A stretch of DNA of 64,000 nt, from NCBI RefSeq assembly GCF_018143015.1, contig NC_054743.1, positions 42,612,922-42,676,921 on the forward strand, in the 5' to 3' direction. The position numbers were made by a program, and so were the translations under genes. This stretch comes from Lytechinus variegatus. Its lineage: Eukaryota; Echinodermata; Echinoidea; Temnopleuroida; Toxopneustidae. This document shows, piece after piece, positions 23,908 through 37,418 of this stretch; positions within the stretch are counted from its first letter, which is position 1; each line of letters starts with the position of its first letter. The notes beneath the pieces are model-generated. The model saw only the letters and a list, made by a program, of their open reading frames with translations, was not told where the DNA came from and made no database searches.

Positions 23908-25140
23908 TTTTTTTTTCTGGTCACATCTTGGGCACTGACGAAGAGTGTTACTGTACCTTTCTATTTTTTAGGGGTATGCTCTTTTTTAAATCTACGATTT
24001 TATTTCTACGGCATTTACTAAACTATTTTTTATTATTGTATGCCGAAGCTGAATATATCTGAATATATGTATAAATGGTATGTGTAATGAGACAATATAT
24101 AAATGATATTTGACAGTTGATCACTTTAAGTGTTTATCAATACGTGGTCCTCTCATGTAATTTAGAGAGTTCAGTTAATAAGTTGGTTAAAGGCAATATG
24201 ACAAATGTTAAAAATAAAATCAATAGCAGTTAACAGTTGAAAGGAATCTGATTTAATTGGTGGAGTCGAGATTAGAATTAAAAACAATGTGAACATTGTG
24301 ATATGTAATTAGTACACATAATCAAAGAAAGTTTTTTGAAGAAAACAGTTGAGATCTTGATGATGATAATTACGAACTGTGGATCAGTACAAACAAAGTT
24401 ATGAGCAGGAACTACTGAAGGAAATTGTGTTTATGATGTATCATACAAAAATATTGTCTCCAATAAGCCAGTTCACGGTTAGCTCATGATCAACTAATCT
24501 CAAATGACCTTTGTGATTTTTAGTTAGGATAAGCACTATCATTTTCAAATGTAGATGTTGGGTAAGCTTTACCAGTAGAGTATTCAAATTCTAAGAACAA
24601 AAGGCATTGTATAGACCAGGTGACTAGAATAGTACATCAGGGATAAAGTTTGGAAATCTGTTCTATTGTCTGCCTTTGGTACATTTGACTATGGTTTAGG
24701 CTACTGTTAAATACCAGTGATTATGAAGGCTCTATTTATTCCTCTTCAGCTTGGATGTGATAAAATGAATATTTTGAAAGGAATACATGAATAATCATCA
24801 AATCACAAATGCCTATGTCAGTGAATTTGAAAGCCACCTTCATGGTTTTCTCCAATGACCCTTTTCTGCTCAAGCGCAGTTTACAACCGTGAACAGGCTT
24901 ATTACTAACTACAAAATTGAAATTACAAGGGCAGTAGATCCAAGCATGATCTTTAATAGGGTTTCGGTTATTCGTAGTGAAAACGGCAGTTTTCCTTTCG
25001 AGAACTTACGTTACGTTATATTCTACTTTGTGCATTTATTATTTCTCGAATGTATCAATACGATGATTAAATAGATCATTGATAAATTGTAAATAGATTG
25101 ATATCTAAACAGCATAGCCACTTGGCACATGATCACTATA
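23908..25140. other. Gene-free stretch
   Basis: AT-rich, with no exon, terminal repeat or tandem array that I can support. Confidence 0.4.
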
Positions 25141-25294
25141 CCTTGGTCACATTTGATCCACGACGGCCGTACGGCGAGTAAAAAACAGCCGTTTTGTTAA
25201 TTTTAATTCAAACCACCTATATGCCACTGGTACAATGTTAAAACGAGTGTTTTCAACTCTCCGTACGGCCGTCGTAGAGCAAATATGACCAAGG
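25141..25294. mobile_element. TA-flanked MITE, CCTTGGTCACATTTG family, copy 1
   Basis: Starts CCTTGGTCACATTTGATC and ends AGCAAATATGACCAAGG, with TA on each side (25139-25140, 25295-25296). The arms continue through ACGGCCGTACGGCGAGT. A second copy at 34708-34858 lies in an intron of the sulfotransferase gene. TA duplication points to Tc1/mariner-type mobilisation. Confidence 0.85.
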
Positions 25295-25621
25295 TATAAG
25301 AAGTCTAATAAAGAATAATCCTGAATAAAGGAGACATCAAGACCTAGATTTACATATTGTCCGTTTAAGCACAAGCGAAATACAAACATGACATTAAATA
25401 TTAAACATTATAGCATACTGTGGAGTCAAATATCAAACCTTGCATTTATACACCATAAGCACAATTAACAAAACAAACATATCACCAGACTCGACATTAT
25501 TAGGCCAATATACACTTGAGTTTAACAGTAACGTAATCATGGTAAATACTTTTAACTCACCGCTTGAGCACAGTCCCAATTTGAAGAAAAAAGTGGGGTA
25601 CATAATTATGAAAAATCGTAA

Positions 25622-26147
25622 ATGCATTTTCGCGTTTTTTCCAGAAAAACTAGTCATTGTATATTCCTCCTTCGTAATTTTCCAAATAAAATCACAATGC
25701 GATATCCTTATTTATTCAAGGCAGTTCTGTACATCCTTCGCATCGTTGAGGGCTGTACTGCGACCGAGTTTGGAGGCCACCATAAGACAACAAATGATTT
25801 TGGTTTCATCATTCTCGATGGCGCCCCTCGAGTCGACCATCGACCAGTATTGCATGCAGAAGTTATGGCGATGTTGGCGGTAACACTAATTAGTGACCAA
25901 TGTTCGCGTTGCACTCTCAGTTGATGGCATCGACGGGTCGAGACGGCTAGGGGCAAATACAGGATGCGATAGCGTCTTTGATCTGGATTCAAGCACACCA
26001 TGCATCCATGCTATCTCGGTTGATGAAATTAATAATGAGCCATCAAGTATGCTATACATGCAAAACGCACTCTTAGAATGTTTAAGTGAAATCATTAACC
26101 CAAGAAAATATTTTGCTCAGATTATCAATGTGCCAAGAGGCAAGTGA
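25622..26147 (+). other. Unassigned region with overlapping open frames
   Basis: Relatively GC-rich and CpG-containing for this window, with two consecutive plus-strand frames: one containing RYPYLFKAVLYILRIVEGCT and LDGAPRVDHRPVLHAEVMAM, the next containing SVDGIDGSRRLGANTGCDSV and SVDEINNEPSSMLYMQNALL. A G|GTAACA donor-like site sits near 25879. No domain is recognised and the opposite strand is open as well, so this could be a decayed gene or chance. Confidence 0.2.
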
Positions 26148-29100
26148 CCATCACCAGTGACCTTTGCATGGCAATTGTGATATACTGTCGGTCAAAGCAA
26201 GATTCGAAATAAAATCGGCACCTCGAACTAATATAACAACTGAACAGGGCAGCAGAATGGTATTTAAGAAAGGAAATGAAGACCCGTAAATGACGTTTAC
26301 CGCTTTCAGTCCCTGATCCGGACCAATCCCGAGATAAGTCGTAACATCCAATTCCCGGTCCCGTTGCACTCAAGGCCCGGTCCCATGACACATATCGATG
26401 CAAAGCGGATGTAAAACGGAAAAAAATCGTGCATCCTTCTAAAGACGCTACGCATCCGTTGTGTACTCATTGCATACGTGCTTCATACGCTCTATCATGT
26501 CTATCCATCGAGCATCCGTCCACTGTGATTTCATCCGCGCAAAAAATTTTGACTGCGCAAAACTTATAGAACGGATGGACTTTTCGCCTTGTACTTCAAT
26601 CCGTTTATATCTGCAATTTTCTCGATGAACAACCGTTTGTAACACCCAAGCTCTATTCCGTTACGAATAAGTATTTGGTACCGCAAAATCGTGAAATAAC
26701 ATTAAAAACGGACATACTGAAACTTTTCGGAGTTAAATTGCATGAATGACTGAAACGCTAGGGCAAAATTTAGACAATGGACGCTAAATGGCATTGAGGA
26801 AGAAAGAAAGGAAATAAAAAAGAAAAGAAATGAAATAAAGAACTGGAAGAAAAAAAAACAAGATGGGAGAAAAAAAGAGGAAAGAAGCAAACGGGGGGAG
26901 GGGGGATGGAGAACGTAGGCTTGTATGGATACATTTTTTTAGCTTTTTAAGTGCAGTAGGTCTATGTGTATAATTGTTTTACTGGAAATTAATAAATCAC
27001 GAAATGAATGAATGAATGACTGATTAAGATAGATATGTTGTGTGCCCCTTTCCTCATATGACCCTCCATTAGCACACTGGACCAATTATCGTTTAAGGTT
27101 ACAAAGTTTCTTCCGTAACTATAACGTACGTAAATCATATTTGTATAGTTTGCAGGAAACAATCCAAATGGTATTGTCGGATTCGGCAAAATGCATTTTC
27201 ATGGACATTAAGATAAACGGTGTCAAGAGTTATCATTTCTGCTTGTTTCGGTTCATGTGTGATAAAGCATCAGATAAAGAGTAGCGTGTATATCCATGTG
27301 TGTGTGAGAGAATTTAAAAATAGGGGAGGGGGCATACAGCTGTAAAGACAGTGCATATAATATAGGAAAGAACTACGTCTCCTCCCTAAACCTACGTGTA
27401 TAATATTTCGACAGCTTGAGTAGTTTAGATGACCGCATAATATATACGTTTGCCCCTCTTTAAGACGAAGAGGTCCAATCGATAAGATAAATCGGCTTTA
27501 TTTATTTGTTTGCAGCTGATAAAACCAAGTTAATTTCCGATGACACTCGAACGATATGACGACAGCGATTCTATATATACATAATTATCCTATCCCCATA
27601 TGCACAATGAACACTGATATCAAATTAAAAGAATGATTGGAAGGATTTTATAAGAGGATTGGAGATTGATCTGGAGCAGTACCTAGATAATGCCAAAAAC
27701 ATGTATGTTATTTCATGTCAATTTGTGTTTGAATGTGAAATAAATTTGGAAATAATTGAACATTTCTGATGCATTTCGTATATGCGAAGGATTTAATACG
27801 AAATGGTGTGTGTGTGTTTGCAGACGAATGTTAATAAAGACCACCCGGGCCCCATTCACATTATCAAAGGGCTGATTAAATTTGTTGAAAGTAGGAACAA
27901 GGTATTTGTTTAATTAATGAACTGTTGTATGATCAACAATCAACTAGAGGCTAATCGGTGTTTTGAAACATCGATTAGAAGACTGGAACGCGACGATAAA
28001 CACACCAATTGACGAAATCTAAGTCAAATACTTTCCTAAAACCTGTAAAAGATGACCAAAAATTAACTTACACTACACCGTGCAAGAGTACCCTGGTAAA
28101 CCGCGTGAGTCAAACGGTGTAACACTCGTGGAGATACACAAGCTTCGGCTTCATTTTGGTCCTAACCATCTTATGATATATGTTTTGTATTTGATTTTAT
28201 AGTGTATATTGGTTCTAATAAATGAACTTGAACTTGATACTGCCTGCCGGGAGAATATTCTAAAGGTTTTGCGGTGATGCCCATGACGCCGTTTCATTTT
28301 ACATGTTTTATATGATGATAGAGAGAGTGAATTGGCTTTCCTCTCAATCTAAATGATTGCAACTATGCTATATTAGCAGCTGAAATCAAGTATTTTTTTT
28401 ACTTTGAATTACTGGGCAAAGTTACAAACTCCCATTGGATTCCAATACTTTCTAGTGCAGGATGCTTATATGATTCATGGCCCTGGAAAATTACGTTTTG
28501 GGTGTTGTGGGTATTATGCTCCATAGGCAGCATCCCCAGGTATTCTGGAAGATGTGTAAAAATGTAAAATATATTACCAACAGAACTTCGTTTTGTAGTG
28601 AAACTATTTTCTTAAAGCTTTTTGAATAATTGCATCGGGACCAATTTCATCTCCTTTTGGTAGGGAAACCTTTTTTTCTTTCAAATTTCTCTGAACCAAG
28701 TGAAAACTTTTTGTTCTTTTGCATGCTTTTCAAATTAGCTTCAGCGCTCCTATCAAAACATTCGTCCCCAGGACCCTGTTATAATTGTAGAAAGCAAAAC
28801 TGCTCGCACTTTTTTATGATTTCATTTGTCTGAAAGAATATTTTCATTAAAAGTGATGATATTTCAAAGGAAACGTTCCACGCATGTATCAAACTGTCTT
28901 TAAACAAAGTAGGTTGTAAAGAAAAGAATAAGGTTTTCCCTTTAAATGGGTACTACTTTTGACGCCGATGCCCATAATTCATTTTGAAATGCTTGTTGCC
29001 ATAGTTGCGTTTTGAGGTGCTTTAAACTGTCTCCTTAAAGTGTGATAAAGAAAATATTCGATAGCGACATGGAATCTGCGACCGAGAGCATAGTCTACAA

Positions 29101-29945
29101 ACACAGCCTCCTGTCACTCGTCAGAATGATTGTTGTCGTTACAGTGCTTGTATATGGCGAGACTCTAGGTTGGCCAATTGCAACAACCTCCTAGCTGTGT
29201 GTGTGTGTGTGTATGTGGAAGTGTGTGGGTGTGTGTGTGATTTTACAGATTTTTCACAGATCAATCACATAAGATTATTCACGTGTGGGATTGACATTTA
29301 ACGTCACCATCCGAACCTCGAACCTCTGCATCAATTTGTAGCTTCCCACGTATAGCCTGAATTAAAGGCGCACTTCACAACACTAGCAGACCAGTAGCTG
29401 ATTGTAACTTTTCTTTTTTTTGTCGGAAAAACTCCGAGCAATCAATTTTCTAATAATGTCATTTGCAAGCCTCCACATTGAGACTAATGGCACTATAGGT
29501 GTCACTTGAAAGCGATGGGTTTTTGGGGCGAGACAGGGGTGAGAAAGGGAGAATAACACCTTACATGAAAAGTAGATTTTGAGGCCAAGAATGAGAGAGA
29601 TAAAGGTGCTTGAAAAATAAATAGTGGGAGAAGATTAATTGATCATGTAGCAAGGAGGGCAAGCAATCGCTTATAGAAAAGAGCGCAAGAGAAAAGAAAA
29701 ATGAGAGAGAGAAAGGAAGAGTGAAAAGGTGAAGTACAAAGAAAGAAAATACAAAACAACAACAAATACACTCGGAAAGCATTTCAAGTTAATACCAAAA
29801 TACAGAGGCAACGAATTTGAATATGGCACTCTTTCCTCTGAAGCCACCTGAAGATGGCGGTAATCAACTTGGAGTAAAAATCCATGATAGTGCAGTGGTC
29901 ATCGATATATGGCCGCTGCACACATATATATTCATATTTATATTT
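26148..29945. other. Gene-free stretch
   Basis: No exon supported. It holds a CATCCGT-rich repeat (26400-26650), A/G-rich runs near 26800-26900 and TG runs near 29200. The segment at 29210-29360 resembles 8915-9060 (GACATTTAACGTCACC against GACCCTTCACGTCACC, and CCTCGAACCTCTGCA-like), probably another old dispersed repeat. Confidence 0.35.
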
Positions 29946-30345
29946 ATATATTGATCCAGCTGAGGCATGGTGGAATGTCATCGTTCAAAACTCACCTACA
30001 CCCGACAAAGGAAATTTAATTGGTGGTGTCGAAAATGCCTATTTTATGTTGGTATTAAATGTTATTATTATTTGTCCACGGCCTTGCTGAAAAGCAGCTT
30101 CTAGCTGATAGCAGGCTCTTTGACCGTGAATAGAAGTAAAAAAAAAAAATGTTTATCTGATGGTCAATTGGATCAGGGTCGCCCAAGCCACTAACTCGTC
30201 TCTGCGGTCTAGTGGTTAAGGGGGGGGGCGGGTTCGATTCCCGGCAGAGACATTTTTTCGGCATCACCATTTTTTTCCCAATGGGCAGATAGCTCTGGGG
30301 AACATTGATTTAAGCTACGCCTACCATTGTTCTCTTCATTCATTT
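29946..30345 (+). mobile_element. tRNA-derived SINE region, copy 2
   Basis: Contains GATCCAGCTGAGGCATGGTG near the left, GATGGTCAATTGGATCAGGG, a tRNA-like head shortened internally (GTCTAGTGGTTAAGG joined to a G run and GGGTTCGATTCC at 30200-30256), and the same 3' body as copy 1. Loss of the anticodon arm means this copy has only box A and box B left at shortened spacing. Confidence 0.6.
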
Positions 30346-30444
30346 CTTTCAGAACACATTTAAATACACGAGTTGCCAAAGCTGTTGTACATGCATAATT
30401 TGTCACACACACACACACACACATATTTAATATGTATACAAGCA

Positions 30445-32476
30445 GGCGCGCCGGAACACTTTCAGTTTTGGGGGGGCAAAATCCCGAAGGGGGCACAATA
30501 TTTTTGACAGCGTGAGATACCGAAGCGTTCGAGCGGGAGAGGGTGTGGCGCCCCCACGGTAAGGACTTTGTGTAAAAATGGAGTATAAAAGTTGCGTTTC
30601 CAAGAGCATTAAAAAAATAAATTTCTTGAGAATTAAACATAGAATTCACTACGAAAGACTATACCAATAATTTATGAGAACCTATGAAATCTACGCGCAA
30701 AACGATCGCTTCGGAATGTGGTTTTCATGTCTGATCAATTAAATTACATATTACGCTTATACTGACTCAAAATAACAGAAATTACATTTTTCATGCAATA
30801 TCCTTTCAGAAACATTTATTTATGTACATTTACATACACGGACGACGCGAGAGAGCACAATCATCATTAGTTTCAAGTAATTCATGTCAGAACAAGGAGT
30901 GTATTAAGCAGAATAAGCGTAACAGAAACAAAAGAAATTCTAATGAATGTCTTTTCAAATTCAAAATGTCATACTGTTCTGAGGTGGCAGACGTCGATAA
31001 GCACTTAAATCTCCATTCTATGCAAATCATTTCTGACATCAGCATTGAAGATAGTCCCTGATTATCCATGCATTGGCAATACGTTTCCTATTGTGTAAGT
31101 AGAGGGGAAAGAAATTTGACAAGCTTAATTGTCTAACAATTTAAAATTTTTCTGAAAATGATTAAAGTTTAAAACATTACTCGATTTATGTGTTTCCTTT
31201 TGCATGTTTTGTATGGCTGCATGGGAAGCACTTTTGGATGACTTCTTCAAAATCTTCTTTTTTCTTTACTTAATTTCTGGTGAAAATGTGACCATAACTA
31301 GGAAATGATGAATATCAAATTCCAGGAAATGTTCACTTGTAAATTATCATGAACTGATTAACAAACTACAGCAGTTCATAATGCACATTATGTAACATTA
31401 TTTAGAAGAAAACAATTACATTCCAGTAGCGGAAATTGTTGACGGTACACCATGTGGAGTATTCAAAAAAGTGGATAGAGGAAGAAGTGAAATTGATAGG
31501 GGAGTGGACAGTTGATAGTCGAGTAATTTTTTGATTAAATGAGCATAGTCCTGAAAAAGACAATAAACCAGAAAAGGTTGAAGGAGGGGGCGTGGTCTGG
31601 AATGCGTTACGAAGACAAGGCCTAGGGTTGACCTGAGGCTGAGCTGAGCGAGCTGTGCAGGTTTCAATTATTGGAGAACCTGCTTTTTAACATGAATGAT
31701 AAGGCTTGAGTAGTTGATAAATGAGTACTCCAGCTCTGCACTCAATTCGCCGACTCAAACTAGCATGTTCTCATTTATCCAATAATCCAACTACTCAAGC
31801 TTCTCTAACTCTTTAACCTTTTGTGTTTTACAGTCATTTTCAGAACTACACACATTTTCAAGAAATATTACTCTAGGACCTACTCTCAGTATTTATCTTC
31901 CAATTTCTCGCCTATCAAAATTGGATGATTGAGAGTATATGACGACCTCGAGATGTTATGGTATCTGGGCTTGACAGCTATGACATAGATTCCATATTTT
32001 GCTAGCGTTCAGGCGCGTTAGTGATATCGGGTCCGGTCTGAGCGTTTCTGGGCGACCGCGCGTTTGTCAGCCGACACAGCCAGCATGCATTGGTAAACCA
32101 CTTTCATTTTGCCATTCGGTTTTAGTTTGAAATGTATTCATAAAAGGTTAAACGTTATCACACTGTAATGTGATGGAAAAGGGGCTTATCAGAGGTATGT
32201 TTCACAGAAGGAAATGTTCGTCAAAAGACGCAAGGCTTACTACGATATGTAATTGCCCCGTCAGGGGCGAAATTTTTTCATTTTTGACAATGGAAATGAC
32301 AATGTTTAGGCAGAAAAGTGCCTTCATCGTTTACTTTTGTCCTTAAACATGTTAGATAATTTATCCTTTTTCTACTTTTAGGGGGCACATTGGGGGGGGG
32401 GACAAAATCTCGTTTTGCCCCCCCAAAATTTTATTTGGGGGGCAAGTGCCCCCCCTGCCCCCCCGCTTCCGGCGCC
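30445..32476. mobile_element. 2.03-kb inverted-repeat element with a 14-bp flanking direct repeat
   Basis: The left end GGCGCGCCGGAA and right end TTCCGGCGCC are inverse. Inside these are G-rich and C-rich blocks that also pair (TTTTGGGGGGGCAAAATC at left, GTTTTGCCCCCCC at right). TATGTATACAAGCA occurs immediately left (30431-30444) and immediately right (32477-32490), so the insertion is exactly delimited. The interior has no long open frame. A 14-bp target duplication is longer than usual for cut-and-paste transposons. Confidence 0.7.
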
Positions 32477-33029
32477 TATGTATACAAGCACACATGCAAT
32501 ATTGTGCTCAAAAGTTAGTGAACCCCTTCAAGAAAGGCTCATAATCATGGTTTGACTAAGACGCGGTCTTACTATTACCATTAACTTGATCATGTTGATT
32601 ACATGAATTGATGTTTAGCTCGTTAAGGTCTTTCATTTTTTTTACTTTCCTTTTTTCAACCTTAAGTATATAGGCCTACTATACAAATTTCTCATTTAAA
32701 TGTTGTCATAAAGATTTGTTATTGGGACTATTTCTCTAATCTCCTTTTTTTCAAGTCAATGATCAATTAATTAAATCAAAGCGTTTCTTTTATTCTGCAA
32801 TATGGCTATCAAATGGACCCCTTCATTCAAGGTAATTTATTAAAATACATTAAATTCATATTGGGGCATATTAGAAGGGTGAACACGTAGGTTTAACACA
32901 TTTTTTCTAGTTAAATTGTATTTATAATATATTTTGCGTACATCATGAATCGTTCAGTCCTACATTGTACATGCAAATTAGAAAGAGAAAATGAAAACCA
33001 TGTAATAATATGATTTTATACAATAGATT

Positions 33030-33155
33030 ATTATCATTACTAAGTAATAATATTAATTATAATATTAAGAATAATAATGATAATAATAATGAAAATAATA
33101 ATAATGTTAATAATAACAATAATAATAACAATAATAATAATAATGAATCCCATAC
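33030..33155. repeat. AAT/AAC-type trinucleotide microsatellite
   Basis: Long imperfect run of AATAAT with AAC and GAT variants. The Asn-rich open frame across it is an artefact. Confidence 0.9.
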
Positions 33156-33854
33156 ACATAACTTTCCATTTTTAAATCTTTATCATCGCAAATAAGTGCA
33201 ATGTTCCCGTTCGTGTTTTTCCCATAACTGCGCCGTGTCCCGGGCCCCTATGTATTTTCTATGGATATTTTCTTCCCGGTGTCAAAATTGGGTTTGTTGC
33301 ATCAAAGACGCATCATGAAGACTATTCACTAACAAGAATCGTAACGTGGCAACAATAGTCAAGTATGACTAATCGCCACTCAAACCATCGTAAGAAGAAG
33401 CTTTAATCGGTATCTTCATATACATAGTCGCTTTCACGTATGAAAGGACACATTCTGTTGTGTTTCCCCAGACCATGTATGTACGTAGTGGAAACAACCC
33501 TTTTTTCGACGCCTCAACAGTAGGAAGAAGCCCCCCCCCCCCCGCGTAATCCCAGTGATGGGTATTAAAGCAGAGATTAAAATTTCTTCAATGGCCCGTG
33601 ATTCTTTTGTCCGCGTATCGATCGAAGCGCTTTGCTGAAATTGTTACATGTTACGTAATGTAAAACTATAAAAAGGTATATTGCTTAGGAACCTTGGTAT
33701 CAAGACAGCAAATGCTCAATAATCAATGAGCTATTCTCAGATTCTAGTCACTCCGCAATCAGAACCCTTGGAATTTCATCTTACGGGGTCCTCCATAGTC
33801 ATGCAATTATCATGATCATCGCCAGCAGTAACACTCTCTACATTTGCGTCATAC

Positions 33855-33982
33855 CTGAATTGTACCAAGGATTCGTAGAAGACATCTTGCGTTGTCTTAT
33901 TGCAGTCTGTTAATAGCATCCACGAAATAAACTCCACTGGTCTTTTACTGATTTCTGATTTCGAGCGAGTGATACTTGACAT
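33855..33982 (-). CDS. Possible first exon of an unrecognised minus-strand gene
   Basis: Read on the minus strand, an ATG at 33982 opens MSSITRSKSEISKRPVEFIS and runs 42 codons to a donor-like AG|GTATGA. The peptide is non-repetitive and not of low complexity. No downstream exon was found to its left, so this is only a candidate; chance is quite possible. Confidence 0.22.
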
Positions 33983-34511
33983 ATTGCTAAAAATTCGAAA
34001 AACATTGTCATGATAATCGTTGATGTTCAGTTCACTGGAATTACCAGGAGTTATTAACCAACAGCGGGCCTGCTCATCAACGTGATTTTGACCAGCTTAT
34101 TCGGCCTAATCACATATAAAGCAACTGATATTCTAGAACACACTGAAACTGGATGGAAATAAGTAAAAGCATTACATCGAATTGTATCATCTCTCATCAA
34201 AGTACGATTTCAATTCGCTTTATAGAACCAGATGCCGGACCTATACTTCTATGATTGCTGTAAGAACATCGGAACATTTCCCATTGTCTTGTGTGACTCA
34301 TTTTCTCCTGTCACAATATTATATCCAAATTACGTGTTCATTATCAAGGCCTGTTTGTAAACACAGTGCTCAATGATATTTATTTTTTTAAATTATTATT
34401 GGACAACGATTTTATTTGCGTATCAACCAACGAATAAAATTCTCGGATAAATGTACAGTGATACAGAACGTGGATCTCCCCTTTTCTGACTAGAAGCATT
34501 AGAGGAGCAGG

Positions 34512-34632
34512 ATGCCGCGAAAACCCCATCTTCAAACATTATATGGACTTATATTATTGGTCGGTATCGCATGTCTGTTCATGCTCATCAGTGGCAGTAC
34601 GAAAGATCATTCGTTATACAACTCCAGGAAAG
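34512..34632 (+). CDS. Sulfotransferase exon 1: cytoplasmic tail and signal anchor
   Basis: ATG at 34512, then MPRKPHLQTLYGLILLVGIA and CLFMLISGSTK, a short basic tail with one hydrophobic span. Forty codons plus one base end at donor G|GTAGCC in phase 1. The start was chosen because it gives the family topology and the exact phase needed by exon 2. Confidence 0.82.
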
Positions 34633-37372
34633 GTAGCCCAATGCAATTTCGTTCGTAATAAATAAATCCCTCTTTATTTGGAAGTTTGTGCCAGGTTTAT
34701 AATAATACCTCCGCCAATACGGCGGCCGCATACGGTGAGTCGAAAACAGCCGCTTTAACATTTGTTTTGTACTAGCTACATATTGGTTTGAATTGAAATG
34801 GATGAAACGACTGTTTTCGACTCGCCGTACGGCCGCCATAGAGCAAATGTGACCGAGGTATAAACAACTTCATTTTTTTTAGAAAATGACATTTCACTGA
34901 CTTTTTTTAGTCACGATACATTGTTGCTCGCATCAGACGTCGCAAATGAAGAATATATAATTATAATGACTCTTTAAAAAGAATCTTTGGAGTTTTCTCA
35001 AACCTTCACCAATATTTAATATGCTTTCGACTGTTTTTACAATAAACTTTTTTTCTCTTTAACTAAACCATGACAACGAGAATATCACCCATTCTTTCCA
35101 TTACATGCATACATGCTCCCATGATTTTTTTTCCTCCTTTTTTTTACCAGAATATATAATAGTTTGGATCCAGTTTCGATTCAACGTATTTTTCTGCACA
35201 TTTTGCTATGTTTGATGTTCAGTTGGATTTTAATGATTTTCTCAAAAAGAAACAAATATGTCGACACTGATGATGACAATGTCGCTGGTGGTGATATCAA
35301 CTCGTTTTCTGAACATCTGGATATGACATTTCACATACTTTTGGCATTATAAAGAATTCCTTAATTAAGGCCTGAAATCACCATTTAGTGTGTCAAAAGG
35401 GAATTTAATGATAGAGTGACAGAAATAAAACATCCCAATGTTTTATATAAGACACATCTTACAAATAGGGTATCTTCGCTCCTTTTAAATCTCTATTGAA
35501 AAAAAGGCAAAACATTCTCTTTTTAAGACCCCTACGACGATGCATTTTCGCCCGGAATACGTTTCTGACTCTTTTCCATCCAAAAGGTTTTACTACAAAA
35601 CGTAAATCATGTTGGTTATATTTCTCCATTTTGCCACACCTTCCAGAAGTTCAAGGGGATGTTGCCAAGGGAACATAACACACACAACACCCCCGGTTCT
35701 CATCCAGGGCAATATCCCCCCCCCCCAAATAAAATAAATAAATAATAATGAATAATAATAATAATAATAAATAAACAAGTAAATAAAATATATAAATATA
35801 TTATAAAAATAGAATGTAATATTATTAATGATGATAATGATAATGACAATATTCATTCTGCATCATCTGGGTCGAGAGTGGCAAAAGCTAACTGAATGTC
35901 TTCACTATACGATATGACTTGATCGTGTTAGCAAAATGTAGCATTTTACAAGCAGGGCATTCATGCTATAAATAAACTCTCGCCTGTCTGTAATATACAT
36001 CTATGCAACACATACTCCATAACTATGCCGTAACTATGTACATGATGTCGGCCTACATGACTTTGTATGCTAATGTAGCTACTGCACATAAACATGATAA
36101 GCAACCTTTTGAACGATGGACATAATCAGCAGACTCTGCAATAATGTACGAAGTAAATTATATGACTGTACATGTATATCATGCTGTTATAGCTATGTAT
36201 GTTAACAGAGATCAAAAACGTACTTTATTTTCTATTATTAATTTGCAGATGTCAGGAAAATACTCGGAGAAGATGAAAGGATGACAGACTCTGAACAACG
36301 TAAAGATGACAGATTTACAAATGACCAAAGCCTCGTAAGTTTTGTTTCGCTATACCTTTATATTATTTGAAATGACTTGTAATCCATTTTGTTCTAAAAG
36401 GGGTACTCCAGTCCGTCAAAATGACGGATAAAGAAAAATGAAAGAAACAAAACACTGACAATTTTATCAAAATCGGACAAGGAATAACAAAGCTATGGCA
36501 TTTCAAAAGTTGCATATTCCAGTGAAACGTCTTCTTAAATATCCAGAGAGAAATCTGATGGTGTCAAATATCCCCACCCAGTGGCGTACCTGGTATTTTC
36601 CACAGGGGGGGGCAAAACCGGTCAAAACATTTGACAAGCCCCCAAAACCCGAGAAAATATGACAAGCAAAAGAAAAAAAACGGAAAAAATTTGGCAAGCA
36701 ATAAAAAAGTCTTCAAGCTCATCAAGGGGGCGAAATAGGTATTCAAGCTCGTCAGGGGGGCAGGGATATGTCTTTTGTATGGGTTGTGACTCGTCAGGGG
36801 GGGGCAGACTGCCCCCTCTGCCCCCCCCCCTTAGGTGCGCTAGTGTCCCCACCTGTTCTTTTGTATTTTGCAATGTGAAATTTGGTTTATTCAAGTTTTT
36901 TCAAGAAGAAGAAGAAGAGAAAGAACAAGAAGCAGAAGAAGAACAAGAAGAAGAGAAAGAAGAAGAACAGGAAGAGGAGGAAGAATTTTCCTATGATATT
37001 AAAAGGTTATAACCTTTTAATATCATAGGAAAATGAAAAAGTGAGCTAATCTGGGAATAGTTATATCGAAACAAAATCCAATTTTCTTTTTTTCTGATCT
37101 TAGGTTATTAAATCCCAGTTATTCTGCTCTTTGCTTTTTATTTTGCTTCACTTTCCTAACTTTGTATTGTCAAAAACTAGCCAATTTCCGTTCCCTTTTG
37201 CATGTGGAAATATTATTTTCTTATCAATATTAGAAATGCTGAATAAAAATTTATTAAATCTATTAAAGGTCACGTTGGAATTTTTTTGTGTTAGGATTAT
37301 GAAATCAATAATGGGGAGGCAAAATGAAATTACTGATCGCCTTTCGAATTGCGTTTCTTCTATATATAAATA

Positions 37373-37418
<46 letters not shown>

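Noticed and set aside
36659-37012. Plus-strand frame with a long Glu/Gln-rich tail
   Set aside because: It runs through a hAT MITE and a GAA microsatellite; composition artefact.
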